Origin: Diprion similis
Lineage: Eukaryota > Arthropoda > Insecta > Hymenoptera > Diprionidae
Assembly: GCF_021155765.1 (NCBI RefSeq)
Contig: NC_060107.1
Coordinates: 2,028,501-2,092,500 of the forward strand
Direction of reading: 5' to 3'
DNA length: 64,000 bases
The notes under the pieces were generated by a model, which worked only from the letters and a program-made list of their open reading frames with translations, did not search any database and was not told the origin of the DNA. The translations under genes were made by a program, and so were the position numbers. Shown here piece by piece: positions 1 to 11,375 of the stretch. Every line of letters starts with the position of its first letter. Positions within the stretch are counted from its first letter, which is position 1.

Positions 1-603
1 TGCTGTTTATGATGAAAAGAAAAAAAAAACCCCAGCTGAAAATTCGAGCTCTATCGGATAAGATTTAGGGGTCCAGCTTTCGAGTTTTTTTTTTTTTATG
101 GATTAAAATAACACGTGAAAAAAAATACTCATCTTGATACTCACCGTCGATTTTCCGTGAAAATACAGACGAAAGTGAAAAATATCAAGACACCGTTTTT
201 TTTTTTTTTCAGGCAACAATATTATGTAACTGAAAAAAGGTCTCCGGATATTTAATTTATTTTTCAATTTCGCATGTTTCGAGAATCATTATGACTCGAA
301 AACTGAAGAAATTGAATAATGAAAAATAATCGTATTAAAATCAGAGAAAATAAAATTTTTCATAATTCTTTTTTGTTTTTACTTTTTTTTCTTTACAAAA
401 TATTGCCGTCTACAAAAAAATGTATCTTGATATTTTACATTTTCGTCTATATTATCGTGCGAAATCGAGACGGCGAGTGTTAAGGTGAGCATTTTTTTTT
501 TTGCTTGTTCATTGTAAAAACTAAAACTCGAAAGCGGGGCCTCTAAATCTTATCCGATCGAGCTCAAATCTGCAGGTGACTTTTTTTTTCGTCATAAACG
601 ACA
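1..603. repeat. Long imperfect foldback (inverted repeat), cut by window edge
   Basis: The first ~235 bases reappear in reverse complement at about 375-603. Matching blocks include the segment around 45-95 (CGAGCTCTATCGGATAAG and the following TTTAGG/CTAAAT part) with 525-575, the TCAAGA/GACGAAA block near 135-195 with 415-460, and the outermost TGCTGTTTATGATG with CGTCATAAACGACA at 590-603. The arms have diverged by a fair fraction of bases and the loop is about 140 bases. No coding capacity is visible. It is probably a foldback-type or MITE-like DNA element. The left end may extend beyond the window, so no target-site duplication can be judged. Confidence 0.7.
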
Positions 604-1784
604 ATTTTGCAAGGATTCTACACTGGAAACAATTCTTTTTTTCTTCATTTCTTTTGAACCAATTTAATATATATGTATGTATTACAGGTATGTAGGTTCC
701 ACGTAGAGATTCACCGGGGCTCGCAGCTCAATTCGCTCGAGACAAACTCCCGGGTTTCCGATTTTCCAACCCGCGTCCATCAACCCCTAACCTAATTTGC
801 TTTTCGCCGAATGTTTCTCGTTCGTTACGTATTACGAATATACCGTAATAAATATAACCGTCCGAAGGGGGTAAATTATATACGTATATATAGATAATTC
901 CGTAATCCCTGCGTGCGTACTTTGTATATTACATCCACTTGAAAAGAGGGAATTTTGCTCAAACCTGACAGGAAGAGAGAGACGTATCACGGTTTTTGGC
1001 CCAAACAAAAGAAAATGAAATAGAAAAAAATATAATTTTTACTATAAATGTAGCAAATCTTAATCTGCAGACACAGAGTTTGGTTTCTAAAGTAAATTCT
1101 ACATTTTACGTTGTATATTTATTTATTTTATCAAAGAAACCTGATATTGTGTAAACGAGGGTTTCCTGCAGTTTTCTGTAAATTAATTTCCACTTTTATC
1201 CTCTTCGTCGAGAAATTGCAAGATTTTTTTTTACAATTATTTTTACATTGCAAATATGCTATACTAATAATATTATATGCATAACGATTGAACAATATGA
1301 AGATGTGTATAAATAATTTCGGGAATTGAAAATTGAACAAAGTTATTATAATAATGTAACGATAGTAATTAACATCCTGTTGATAATTACGTACGGTAAC
1401 TAAAAAATTAAATTATATAACATTGATTTAATAAAATTTATGAATGAAAATTCGATAAACATATGCAGTATACTTTACGAAGTAACATTTGAATAAGACA
1501 ATCTTTATGCATAAGCTAACTAATTGTGAGACGAAAATTTTCGGAGAAACTCATCTTTTATTACTTGACTAAACTGAATTTTTTACTATTAATATACGAG
1601 TTTTTGGGACGAGTAATTTATTGTTAGTAATGATTTGTCGAAGTTGAATAAGAACGAGAAGGAAAGAATAAATGTGAATTGAATTGTATCGTCGATAAGG
1701 GACTTGAGAAAAACGTGCAGCGGAAAATACAGAGATTAAATAACAATGGTAATTGCGATAGTATAATTAAAATGTGCGATTTAC
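604..1784. other. AT-rich non-coding stretch
   Basis: No convincing exon or RNA gene seen. It lies downstream of the signal-peptide exon at 1785-1869 and would be its first intron if that exon is real. It contains short TA-rich runs (for example around 880-895). Confidence 0.5.
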
Positions 1785-1869
1785 CTCGCTTCGAAGTGCT
1801 GTCGGCGCTGCTAGTAAATCCAGGTACAGCAATCACGAGAACAAAGAGTCCACAATATACCCAAAACAT
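1785..1869 (-). CDS. Putative first coding exon of a secreted or membrane protein (rest off-window)
   Basis: On the minus strand an ATG at 1869 opens 28 codons beginning MFWVYCGLFVLVIAVPGF. This is a typical signal peptide: a hydrophobic core followed by small residues (SSADSTSKR) suited to cleavage. The exon ends at a good donor (GCGAG then GTAAAT), leaving one base of the next codon. No second exon is recognisable in 1-1784, so the gene would continue past the left edge with a first intron longer than 1.7 kb. Such an isolated signal-peptide exon before a long intron is common in Ig-domain cell-surface proteins and neuropeptide precursors, but nothing here identifies the family. The exon itself is plausible; its function is unknown. 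Confidence 0.5.
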
Positions 1870-4595
1870 GTTTACGTCTTAACAACATTGTTTAATTCCA
1901 TTTTACATTACGCTCGTTAAACACTATGATGATGCTGGATTCGATGATTCTTCTCATGTTAGGTATAATCATTGGTACCTACTTGAGATTTGATTGTTTA
2001 ATATCGCGAATCTGGGACAAATCGCGTACGCCATGTATAAATGTCCTGCAGAAGGGTGGAGTAGCCGTATTTTTGTGCAATTATAATCAGTTTCTTTAAT
2101 ACGGCAATCGTGCAATATTTATCGTTGGACTTTTATATGGTGAATAATTTATTTAGTCCAACAACGCGAGTCTTAAAAATCGCGAAATTTATTTCGTTAT
2201 CATATATTATCTTCTTTCAGCGACAGTCTTTTTTTTATTATTATTAATAATTTTACCTATCAATTGTATGGTTTAAATGTATAATAAGTACATACATATA
2301 CGTATATAATATATTTAACGCTGGTATAATTTTACGCGCTCTTGACTTTTTTTTATAACAATTTTATAACTTACGCGTAACGATTGTATAGTTACGTTAA
2401 CGTTTTTAGATTTATTTATCACAACATATATATAATATATATATAAATTTATATAAAGATGCATACAATCCGGATGAGCGTGTTAATACGCGTATATATA
2501 TATATATGTGTATATATACATACGTATATACACATATATACGTATATAACGGATTTAACTAACGAATAACAAACAACTCGAGATCAGAGGTAAAGAAGCC
2601 AGAATAAGAATAATAAAATTTAACGAAAAATTCAATGTCTTAAAAAAAAAAAAGCAATGAAAACTTTTCTCCGAATCACACTTTTCCGAGTTAGGATGCA
2701 GTAGAGAAGATGATAGAGAAAAACTGTCGCGAGTTTATATAATGTGCGCCGGCAGCCGGGGGTTATATTCGATAAAATCACGCTTTGGCTGCCATCTTCT
2801 TCCTCCGCTGGAAGTCTGGAGTATGAAAATATTTTCAGCCCCTCTACCCCCTCCATCCTCCACGCCTGGACCCACCTCTTATCGATTCCTGCGCCATTTC
2901 CCGTCAACCCTGTCAAATCAATAAACGTCGCCACCCTACGTCCAGGCAGCAAAACTCCCTGCGCGCAACGCGGTCACAGCTTCGGAGCTTCGCGGTCTAT
3001 AGGTATAGGTATCAGTGTGCACGCGCAACTACATGCGAGAGATGAAAAGGCGGCAGCGCCACCTGCCCAAACGCCGTGGCGAAAACCGGAACTACGAGCT
3101 CAGCTCGACGGATCGCTTCTTCTTTTGAAAGTCACCTCGTTTCGCAGCCGCCTTTTCGCCCCTCCCCCTCCCCCTCTTGATGTGTATGCTCGATTATCTA
3201 GTGTAACGATTTTGCGCGGCACGTCGAGTTGCACTGCGATTCACTATAAAAAATAATTGTCAATATATGATGGAGGAAAAAACAAAATCACCGGCACAAC
3301 GATGAGGATTTTTGGAAAACCGCGTTACGTTTGGTTGGTTCGTTTTGTTTCTCGTTTTTTTATTTTTGTTTGTTTGTTGTAGTTTTTTTTTTTTTTTTGG
3401 TTATTTGCTTGGTTGGTTGGTTGGTTGGTTTGTTTTTTTTTCTGTCGACCTTTCGAGGGAAATCGCACGCACCGAAACCGACCGCGCGCGCCGATCAACA
3501 CCGGGTCTGGATTTCGTCAAAGGGTGCGGATGGGACGCGACCAGCCGGAGACATTCGAGTCTGCGCAGTTCGGAACGCGAGTTGCGCGGGGTTTTGGCGG
3601 GAAAACGCGGCCTGGAAGGCTCGGTTCAAAATCTAATATCGTCTGACGGCAATTGAGATAGAGGTTTATCAATTTCTACGATACTTTATACTAGCTACGG
3701 TATATTTACGCGGTTATGGGGACTTTGTACGTACATACATCCCGCGATACACCGAGACGGTGCTGCATACTCATATGCTCATATTCGTGAAGATATGCTT
3801 TTGGGTCTTTCGATTACAACGATTTATTATTATTACACCTATTTGTGTATAATCGACTCCAATTCTGATGGCTTGGGAAGGGAGGTGAGGAGAAGGGAAA
3901 TGGGCCAAAGGTGTCCGACATAAGCATTGATCATCATTCTCGCCTCCCTGATTCGCTCATGCATGAGTATTATATTCTATCTACATACAGTATAGTTATC
4001 TGTATGTATTATATATAACATAAACCTTATATCTATTCCATTTTTCGTATTATGAATACCAAATTCGAATTAGTATTTGTAAATAGTATACACTTAAGTA
4101 TCCAGATTTTTATGGTGTCTTCGGAAGATGATAGCACGAAGTTCGGTATATAATCGAGTAAATTTATTTCTCGTGTCAGTCGTCGCAGCTGTTACATAGC
4201 TTTGATGATCACGTCCAGAATGCATATTACACGTTGCGCGGTTAACCATTGGATGGACTAGCCGAAATACCAGAGTGGATTGTACCAACCGCGAAATGGA
4301 ACGCCATGATCAAGGGATGATGCATTCCTCTAAATACTTTTTAAGTATCTCAAAGGACTGTCTGACTGACTGGTTTCGGATCTCGGCTTCTTCAATATCG
4401 TGTATAAAATGAGATCTATAATATCCTGCGGTACGGCTTACCGACCGATGGTAAGAATTAAGGATCTTCGCTTTCTGCATTGATAAGCGTCAAAGGTTTC
4501 CCAAGCGTGCAGTTCTTGCATCGCATACCTATGAAAACCATATTTTCTTCCTCCCACGCGACTAGAAAACAAGGACATGTATACGTATGTACAGT
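1870..4595. other. Intergenic or 5' region with AT microsatellites and a CpG-rich block
   Basis: AT-dinucleotide-rich tracts lie at about 2420-2550. The block at about 2730-3650 is CpG-rich and is described separately. Open frames here are short or low-complexity, and none has coding character I can support. Confidence 0.4.
2730..3650. promoter_or_regulatory. CpG-rich block, possible promoter or untranslated first exon
   Basis: Base composition changes sharply from AT-rich flanks to GC- and CpG-rich sequence, for example the CGCGCGCGCCGATC run near 3483 and the TTGCGCGGGGTTTTGGCGGG run near 3583. T-rich and GGTT-repeat sequence lies between (3380-3440). In an AT-rich insect genome this often marks a promoter or 5' exon. 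It lies upstream of the minus-strand signal-peptide exon and could be its promoter region. Direction and use cannot be told from sequence alone. Confidence 0.35.
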
Positions 4596-4915
4596 TATAT
4601 ATGTGGCATTCCATGTCAAATCAACGGGTCATCGACCTGACCTCCTAGGATTCTGATGTCCAATGGATTTCTTGGTTTGTTTCGGTTAAAAATGATGCCT
4701 TTAATTTTTCGAAATTCATTTTTAACGATGGTTTCTTGTGGTAAAAAATAAAATTTCCATATTCATGTCAGGCATATATTGGATCACCATACTTTTAAAG
4801 AATGGTTGAAAAATTTCGAAAAATTAAAAGTATCATTTTTTTTAAAGAAATACACTAAAAAATCCAATCGACATCAGAATCCTGGTTTGACGTGGAATGC
4901 CCCATATATATACAT
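4596..4915. repeat. 320-bp foldback / MITE-like inverted repeat
   Basis: The left arm starts with TATATGTGGCATTCCATGTC and the right arm ends with its counterpart GACGTGGAATGCCCCATATA. Arms of ~140 bases match through AGGATTCTGATGTC, a GGATTT block and CTTTTAATTTTTCGAAA. The left arm carries an extra ~22 bases (about 4624-4645) absent from the right arm. No coding capacity. It resembles a non-autonomous foldback element or a hairpin RNA source. Confidence 0.75.
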
Positions 4916-7900
4916 ATATATTCCTAAAACCGGTCGCGATACGCAATCATCTATATGCGTTTTTTTTCACCCTCTCTATCTCTATTTCGTTCGAAATTTG
5001 AATATATACGCCTTCACGTCCATGACGAAAATATGTATATAACGGCCGTATAAGCTGCTTTCCTCTTAAATTCTCTTCTCATCCCTAAATCCCTTTTTCT
5101 TATACCGAGTAAACATATATTGTAGACCGTATATACATATGTTATATACGCTGGATACAAACGGATGGATTGATGACTACTAAATGGCTTCCGGTACGCA
5201 TAATTCGGAGTTGAATAGACTGTCACATACCTATATCTATCCGCTTGATCCTGATCGCAATCCTGATTCAATACTGCAGATTCAAGCGCATTTGTCCCCG
5301 CACTGCAGCGGTCGTGAGGATCGTATGTAGAAGGTATGATAATAGTCAATAGAGAGACTCCTACTATTGATGCACGAGCACGGATTCAATGTACATGATG
5401 AGGGGAAATACATGACGTATAACGTACATACATGCCTACCTATTATAATATAAAAGGAGTGGTTCGATGTAAAACCACGGCCAAAGCATTTGGCTAACGA
5501 GATCCGACGTTCGTAATCAGCGATCCCAAACACCTTCGAATACTATCTTGTTAAAAAAGTTGACCTAGCACAATAACACGTGACTCGAAGGGTCAAATTT
5601 TTTTTCTTCTTTCTTCCCTGCAATAACGATCCGTCCGCAGTTTAGTTCGAATCACTTTGCTCCACTGAACCTTTTGCTGTACCACGCATGCAGTGGTATT
5701 ATAGGTATAGATATATGTATACCTTATATGATAAGGTCACAACCATTTGGGCTAACTTGGGGATTATAAGCAGCCGGGAGGTTAAGATTATCTCTGCGGG
5801 ATAGGTTAGAATCAGCCTTGCCGCCATTGGAAGTCAGTCTCAATTCCGGAATCGTTGTGTTTACTTTTTAGAGAAAAACAAAAAACAAACCCCACCCATG
5901 TATATAAATGTAAATTGTTATAATATATTGTATAAAAATCGTGGAGTTGCACGTGTAGTCAAATTTTATTCAAATTTAGATTAAAATATCAACAACGATA
6001 TTTGTTCGAGTGTAGAAAAAAATTCCATCTTTCTTTTATGGAATTTTAAAAAAAGAATTATTTTTTTCAGCATGACATAACAGAAATTCCATGAGCGTCG
6101 TTTCGAGAAATCCAGCATTCTTCGCCCTTCCTCTCGGGATAAGAAGAGAAGAGATTGAAACGTGAAGTGCAGTCACGCGATCACTCGGGGTGAAAAATTG
6201 TTAGACGAGAGACTTTCCACGAAGCTGCTGTAAATTCTTAAAAACCAGCCAAAATACGATGTACTATACGTCATATACTTGAAGGATAAGATGAAAAGGA
6301 AAAAACGAAATGAACAAACCATCAAACAACCTCAACGAAAAGACAAAACGATAAAAACAAAAATACAGAATTAAGAATGCCTGAGAGAACGAGAAAACGT
6401 AAGTGTATTTACATAAGAATCATCCCTCCTCCCCTAAACATGAATAAACTTTGCACTCCTCGTCTACTCTAAGGAAAAATTCGCCTCGTCCGTCTGTTTA
6501 AACATCGAATAAAAAATCATCCTCGAAATCCCTCCTTAAAAAGATTTGCGGTGAATTTTTTTTTTTTTTTTTTTTGTCTTCCTCGTTCTCCTCGGAACTT
6601 TAACATCAGTATGTAAACGAATCAATATCGAAGGAAAAAACCTTGCTGTATATACATATATAAACACGAAACGACTTTCAACAACATCCGAACCACAAGG
6701 TAAATAAGAATTAATTAAGTATCTTGTCTGCGCGGTTAATTCAAAAGAAATATCCAATTTACTCAGATTCTTATTCCTTCCAATTCTCGTATATCTTATA
6801 TACATATATATTATACGCTCACATCTTCTTATCGCCGGTGATTTAACATTTTTTATGAAATTTTTTTTTTTGCGTTTGGTCCCCCCCCCCCCCCCCCCCC
6901 CCCCTTATATATAGTACCTGCAGCGTACCTACAGAGTGAATAAAAAAAACCTTCACCATCTTCCATCGACGCAGCAGTCCAGACAGTTTTTTTTTCTCCC
7001 TGAAACCCTGAAAAACACCCGTTAGTCTGGGTAGCCATTGTATGTAACATATATATACATATATATATACGTAACAATAAGTCTAGTCTACAGGTATAAC
7101 CATTGATAAAAATCGACCTTGTCAGAACTAAAAACGTACGATTACTTGGGACAGACGTATTAAATCTACAGACTTGTCCAGAGTTTATGTCTATCTATTT
7201 ATACAGCCGTATATCTATATATACATATACTCTAGTATATACTCAACATCGTACTTAATTCTGTCCGGAGTTAAATTAAACATTGACACTGTACCGATGT
7301 AGAATATAAATATACGACATTCTGATCAACGGGGTTTTTTTTTTTTCATATTGAATAATTTTTCGAATAATAAAATTAGGTAGTGTCGTGTATACGATTT
7401 CAAAAGAGAAATATTCGCACGAATTTCACTCAGATTCTAGAAACTCGCCACCGAGTGTTTCGGTTCAATTATATCAAAGTTTCGCTTTGTAATGGATTAT
7501 AATTAATTAACACACCTAACGGAGTTTGAAATTTCAAAACTCACCTCACGCGCGTGTTCAGTTCAACTGATAAATACTAGCAGCAGAGCTACGTCTTGTA
7601 TAAATAGTTGCGCATTGCGGGAAAGTTTTAGTCTGTGTGTGTGTGTGTGTTTGTGTATAATAATACATAAAGTTACGCGTGAAACTGCGCTCATGGGATA
7701 GTTTTCTATGCACGGTAGTAACGAACGAAAAGGAAAATTTATGCGTATAGTCCAATTTCTACCGATTCGCACCACTTACAGCCACATTTTTAGAGATGAT
7801 CATTATACACGTTCCTTCCTTTTCTCCCTTAACACCCTACAGAGACTTTATACGCATTATAAAACTTATATTTTTAAATTCAATGGCAGTTTTTTTTTTT

Positions 7901-9417
7901 ATGTTGTAATATATATATATATTACATATCATATATTCGTTGATAAAAAATACAACGAGTGATTGTTCTACGCTGATGTTATATAGGTATGAGTGTTATA
8001 GGATTTAGTTTAGCAAATGAATTTGGGGGGGGGGGGGGGGGGTGAGACGAGATTTAAAACGAGATTTTAAACCGCTGATCCATGTAAGAATTATTGGATT
8101 GTAAGTCTGAGATCGATTTATAAGAAAACGAGACCAATTATTTGAGTCAACTTTGACAAATGCGGGAAAACAGAGGATCTGGCGAATTATGATATAACTC
8201 TAATTCTGAATTTTCAATTCTTTTTTTCGTTCTTTCTTTTTTTTTCTTTCAAAAGCTCGAACCATTCTACGACTATTGTAGGTATTATAATATATGTATA
8301 AACGGCGAAAAGAAATTCTGTAACAATTACGAAGATTGAAATTTATTCTCAATTCGCAGTTAACCACGCAGGAAATTACATGCAGGAAATTCACGAATTT
8401 TGCGATGTGTTTTAGCGAAGAGTAACTCGATTATTGTGTGAGGATACCATGTTTATTAACGTTAGGTGTGACTTCAATTTCTCTAGGCAATTACTACTGA
8501 GGTTAATTGGGAGAAAAAAAATAATACGCTTTCAACAATTTCTTCAATGGTGTATATGTATATGCATAGGTAGATATAATAAAGGAGAATTGTAAGTCTG
8601 AGAAAAGCTGAAATTATGCATTATTTCCATTGCAAATTGTTTTACGGCCACAGTCTGGAGAATTGACTTTATCCATCTATTTATATATAATCTATGCAAA
8701 TCTCCCGTATTTGTCAAAGTGAATTCAAGCGATAATTATACATACATATATACATATATGTATAAATATTCGTGAATAATTTGATTATAGAAAAAATTGT
8801 TTAATAGGACCTCGGGAGATAGTCGATGTAATGAAGATATACAAAAAGATAATACGGACAGATGTCAATATATCAGGATTGAACTTTTATAATATATTCA
8901 TATTGTTTGTTTTTAGATAGGGCAGTGTTGTGGACGGTTACGGAGATGAATCCGTATCCCAATGATTCCTACATAATGTATACAGACTATTTAATAAGTA
9001 CATATTTTCAACAACCGTCTTTATAGAGCTAAGTGTTTATATCGTATTATTTTTTTTTCCATATCTTTTCTTCTCTTTTCCTCTCATTTCGTTTCAATTC
9101 ATTTATTTCGTCTCTCCTTTATTTATTTTTTTTCTGTCTTTCTTATTCAAGTTGTTGTTGTTGTTGTTGTTGTTCTTGTTCTTTTTTTTCATTTATTAGT
9201 ATTATTATTTTTATTTATTTATTTATTATTATTATTATTTTTTTTTTTTTTTTTGCCACCATGATGCGTTATTTTTTTATTTCTTTTTTTTTATTATGAA
9301 AACATTTGAAAAAAATCACGTTTTATGTATTAGTACATACTATGTTAATAATAGTTAATAATAACCATTAATAATAGGTATAGGTATAATCTATCTAACT
9401 ATTAAAACAGCGTCATA
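4916..9417. other. Gene-free stretch with homopolymers and simple repeats
   Basis: About 4.5 kb with no supportable exon. It holds a run of 24 C (6881-6904), a run of 18 G (8025-8042), a GT run (7634-7650), (GTT)n near 9150-9172 and T/ATT-rich sequence at 9180-9255. Its distal part, just left of the Drep2 stop codon, is presumably the Drep2 3' untranslated region. Confidence 0.45.
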
Positions 9418-11337
9418 TTAAAGTCTATCTTCCTCCTCCTCCTCCTCCTCCTCCTCGTTATCCTCGTTATTCTCCTCGGACTCCTCCTTGTACCCAGGGT
9501 GTTCCGAGATGGCGTAGTAATTCCCGTTGTAAATAACACCGAGTTCCCTGAGCACGTCGCCCCTAATAACGGCCTTAATAGTCCAGTTGTAACATTCCTC
9601 GCTCTCGCTCTCTCTGTCCAATCTCTCCACGTCTAGTATCTTCGAGCTTAGCCTTTCTAGTATAATACCGATATCCTTGATGCTAAGATGGTGCTTCTGA
9701 TCTACGGTGAGCTGATCGATGAGAAGTAAAAATTTTTCCGACGTCACTATCTCGTCCTCCATTATCGTATTCTCTGTTTCAGACTCGGAGCTGTCGTGTT
9801 CCTGGTGCAGATGATTGTGATGGTGATGGGGATGCGCGTGGGGACCTCCATGGCCGTGAAACTGACCTGACAAACTACCGCCCCGGTGCTGACCCGGTCC
9901 CGAGTCACTCTCGTCCGTGTCCCGGAACCTGACGTGCCCTTTTATCACCCCGGAACGCCGCGTTCCGTCGGAAAGCGAAGATGGCGGCTGCGGCGACGGA
10001 GTCTGCTGCTGGGCGTCCTGGATCGGCGACGTTGCCACCGACTTGTGAACCGCTATGCGACGTCCCTCCTCGTGGAGAGCGCAGCAGTGAAAATCGCACT
10101 CGGCCGCACTTCCTCCGTCGGCACCGTTCACCGGACTACCGTTCCTCGCCACCGGTTGATGGATGTGATTCGAACACTCTGGTGTGTGGATATGGATTGT
10201 GGTACTGTCGAACGAGTTGGTACCCTGCTTCACGAGACGGCTACCCGGTGGATGAGAACCGCTGCTTGACGATGCCGATATTAGGCTTGAGGCCAACATC
10301 GGACCGTAGGAACTATGACTCGGACTAGTAAAACTCTTCTGTACCATATCGTCATGATTTATCACAGTTATTTGAGGGCTGCTGTACCGAGGACCACCAC
10401 CACCACCACCACTACCGATACCAACACCGATGCTGCCTCCTCCTCCTCCTCCTCCTCCTCCTCCTCCTCCTCCTCCTCCTCCTCCCAAGTCGCCAGCGAC
10501 GTGACCTCCAGCTTTTCCGTTACCTATACCGATCCCGTCGTGATAACTCTGCAGCTTGTCCAAGCTCGTCTGTATCACTAACGACGGTCTCTGACCACCC
10601 GATATCAGTTCGCTCTTCTTCGTTGGTGAATATTTCGAGCTCGAACCGTCCTGAGACTTTCCACCCTGCTGTTGCTGCTGCTGCTGCTGCTGAACCTGCG
10701 ACGATGACCGCTGATCCCAGTGGAGCACCACTGTGACACGTCCTTTATTGTCCATAATTTTCCAGGATGGCGTCTCATCGTGCAACTCCAAAGCGTGGAT
10801 CGTTTCACAGACTATTTTCGGTATAGCCGAAATCGCTGTAACATACAAATTTATAACCATTTTATTCTCCTTTTTTTTTTTTTTTCTTTTAGCTTTTTTC
10901 TTTTTCATTAAGCCTCGACGTTATCACACGAAAAATACACGGTTATATCGTTTTGTTATAATAATATCAATTTTCGTTTATCTTATGTTATTTATTATAA
11001 TTTTTTTGAAAGAAAAAAACAAATTTGGAATAGCACGGAACTTTATCACATTCAAATGTTGAAGAGAAAAAAAAACTACGGATCGGTTCAACTTCCAGAG
11101 CGCCGGATCGTACCGTCTAATCTACTACTGCCAATCCGTTTTTCCGCTTGCTGGTCAGACGCAACTACTGCACAATACTGCGGTAGTCGCACCCCATAAT
11201 GGTCAGACGCGACCGCCCGATTCATGGCAATTCAGACTGCACCCACCAACCACCCTGCCCACAATTTCGAAGAGGAAGTGATATCAATGATTGATAATGG
11301 TGGTTGTAGAAGAAGAGAAGTAGGCAAAAACAATAAC

Positions 11338-11375
<38 letters not shown>

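Noticed and set aside
2744-3656. Open frames of 100-170 codons in the CpG-rich block
   Set aside because: GC-rich sequence has few stops. The translations are low-complexity and include homopolymer-driven Phe/Gly/Leu runs.
6881-8042. Long C and G runs as functional quadruplex sites
   Set aside because: Pure homopolymers of this length are common in insect assemblies and of uncertain true length. No nearby gene start makes a role likely.
9886-10581. Open frames on the plus strand across the Drep2 exon
   Set aside because: They are shadows of the GC-rich, triplet-repeat coding sequence on the minus strand and have no domain or splice support.
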